This document shows, piece by piece, positions 33,878-34,688 of a stretch of 34,688 bases of DNA. The notes under the pieces were generated by a model that worked only from the letters and a program-made list of their open reading frames with translations, had not been told where the DNA came from and did not search any database. Within the stretch, counting starts at the first letter, position 1, and the number at the start of each line of letters is the position of its first letter. Made by a program: the position numbers and the translations under genes. Source of the DNA: Pseudomonadota bacterium. GTDB taxonomy: Bacteria; Pseudomonadota; Gammaproteobacteria; Pseudomonadales; Halieaceae. The stretch is from the NCBI GenBank assembly GCA_015222725.1, contig JADFVW010000151.1, positions 1-34,688 of the forward strand, given 5' to 3'.

Positions 33878-34688
<811 letters not shown>

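Overview
The window is chromosomal DNA of a gammaproteobacterium, most likely a marine lineage near Cellvibrionales/Halieaceae/Spongiibacteraceae. That placement is inferred from protein style and gene order; I could run no search. The order algC-argB ... pyrE/crc ... rph/yicC-gmk-rpoZ-spoT-ridA-oxyR-recG ... rubredoxin reductase ... ubiA-like ... uvrD ... glmS-glmU ... atpC-atpD follows the order I recall from one long arc of the Pseudomonas chromosome, compressed here into about 35 kb. It is mostly core genome. I see no prophage, CRISPR array, tRNA, rRNA or insertion sequence.

Layout. 1-3798 (+): the end of a membrane-tethered phosphomannomutase/phosphoglucomutase (algC), argB and slmA. 3802-5159 (-): a DUF4124 envelope protein and pyrE. 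5221-5985 (+): crc, with a Crc/Hfq-type A-rich motif at its own ribosome binding site. 6260-6982 (-): rph. 7079-14558 (+): yicC, gmk, rpoZ, spoT, ridA, oxyR and recG. 14796-16735 (-): a DUF1415 protein and a rubredoxin fused to its reductase. 16900-18919 (+): a UbiA-family protein that has lost its aspartate motifs, and a DUF482 acyltransferase-like protein. 18924-21189 (-): a Baeyer-Villiger-type flavin monooxygenase and yaaA. 21294-24803: a TRAP transporter, with dctQ and dctM on +, a YciA-type thioesterase on + and dctP on -. 24819-26969 (-): uvrD. 26995-28331 (+): a SPOR-domain protein and a small secreted protein. 28463-32458 (-): a GFA-family protein, a SirB2-like membrane protein, glmS and glmU. 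32572-33321 (+): a TrmB-like regulator. 33421-34688 (-): atpC and the 3' part of atpD.

The most unusual structure is non-coding. In two convergent intergenic regions (crc/rph and recG/DUF1415) there are two hairpins each, four in all. All four carry the identical 16-nt apical sequence GTTGGAACCCCACGCC on a 29+29 nt stem, and all four have a 2x2 mismatch at the same place just below the tip. The stem sequences are unrelated from one hairpin to the next, yet each stem pairs with itself. The two hairpins of a pair face opposite ways, so each of the four flanking genes meets a hairpin in the same sense orientation 12-40 nt after its stop codon. The two loops of a pair are also perfect reverse complements. 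This looks like a dispersed, structure-conserved element acting at 3' ends or on single-stranded DNA; I do not recognise it.

Other points of interest are two matched 19-bp TGTCA-N9-TGACA palindromes between glmU and the TrmB-like gene, a REP-like long palindrome at 28354-28448, and the degenerate UbiA paralogue.
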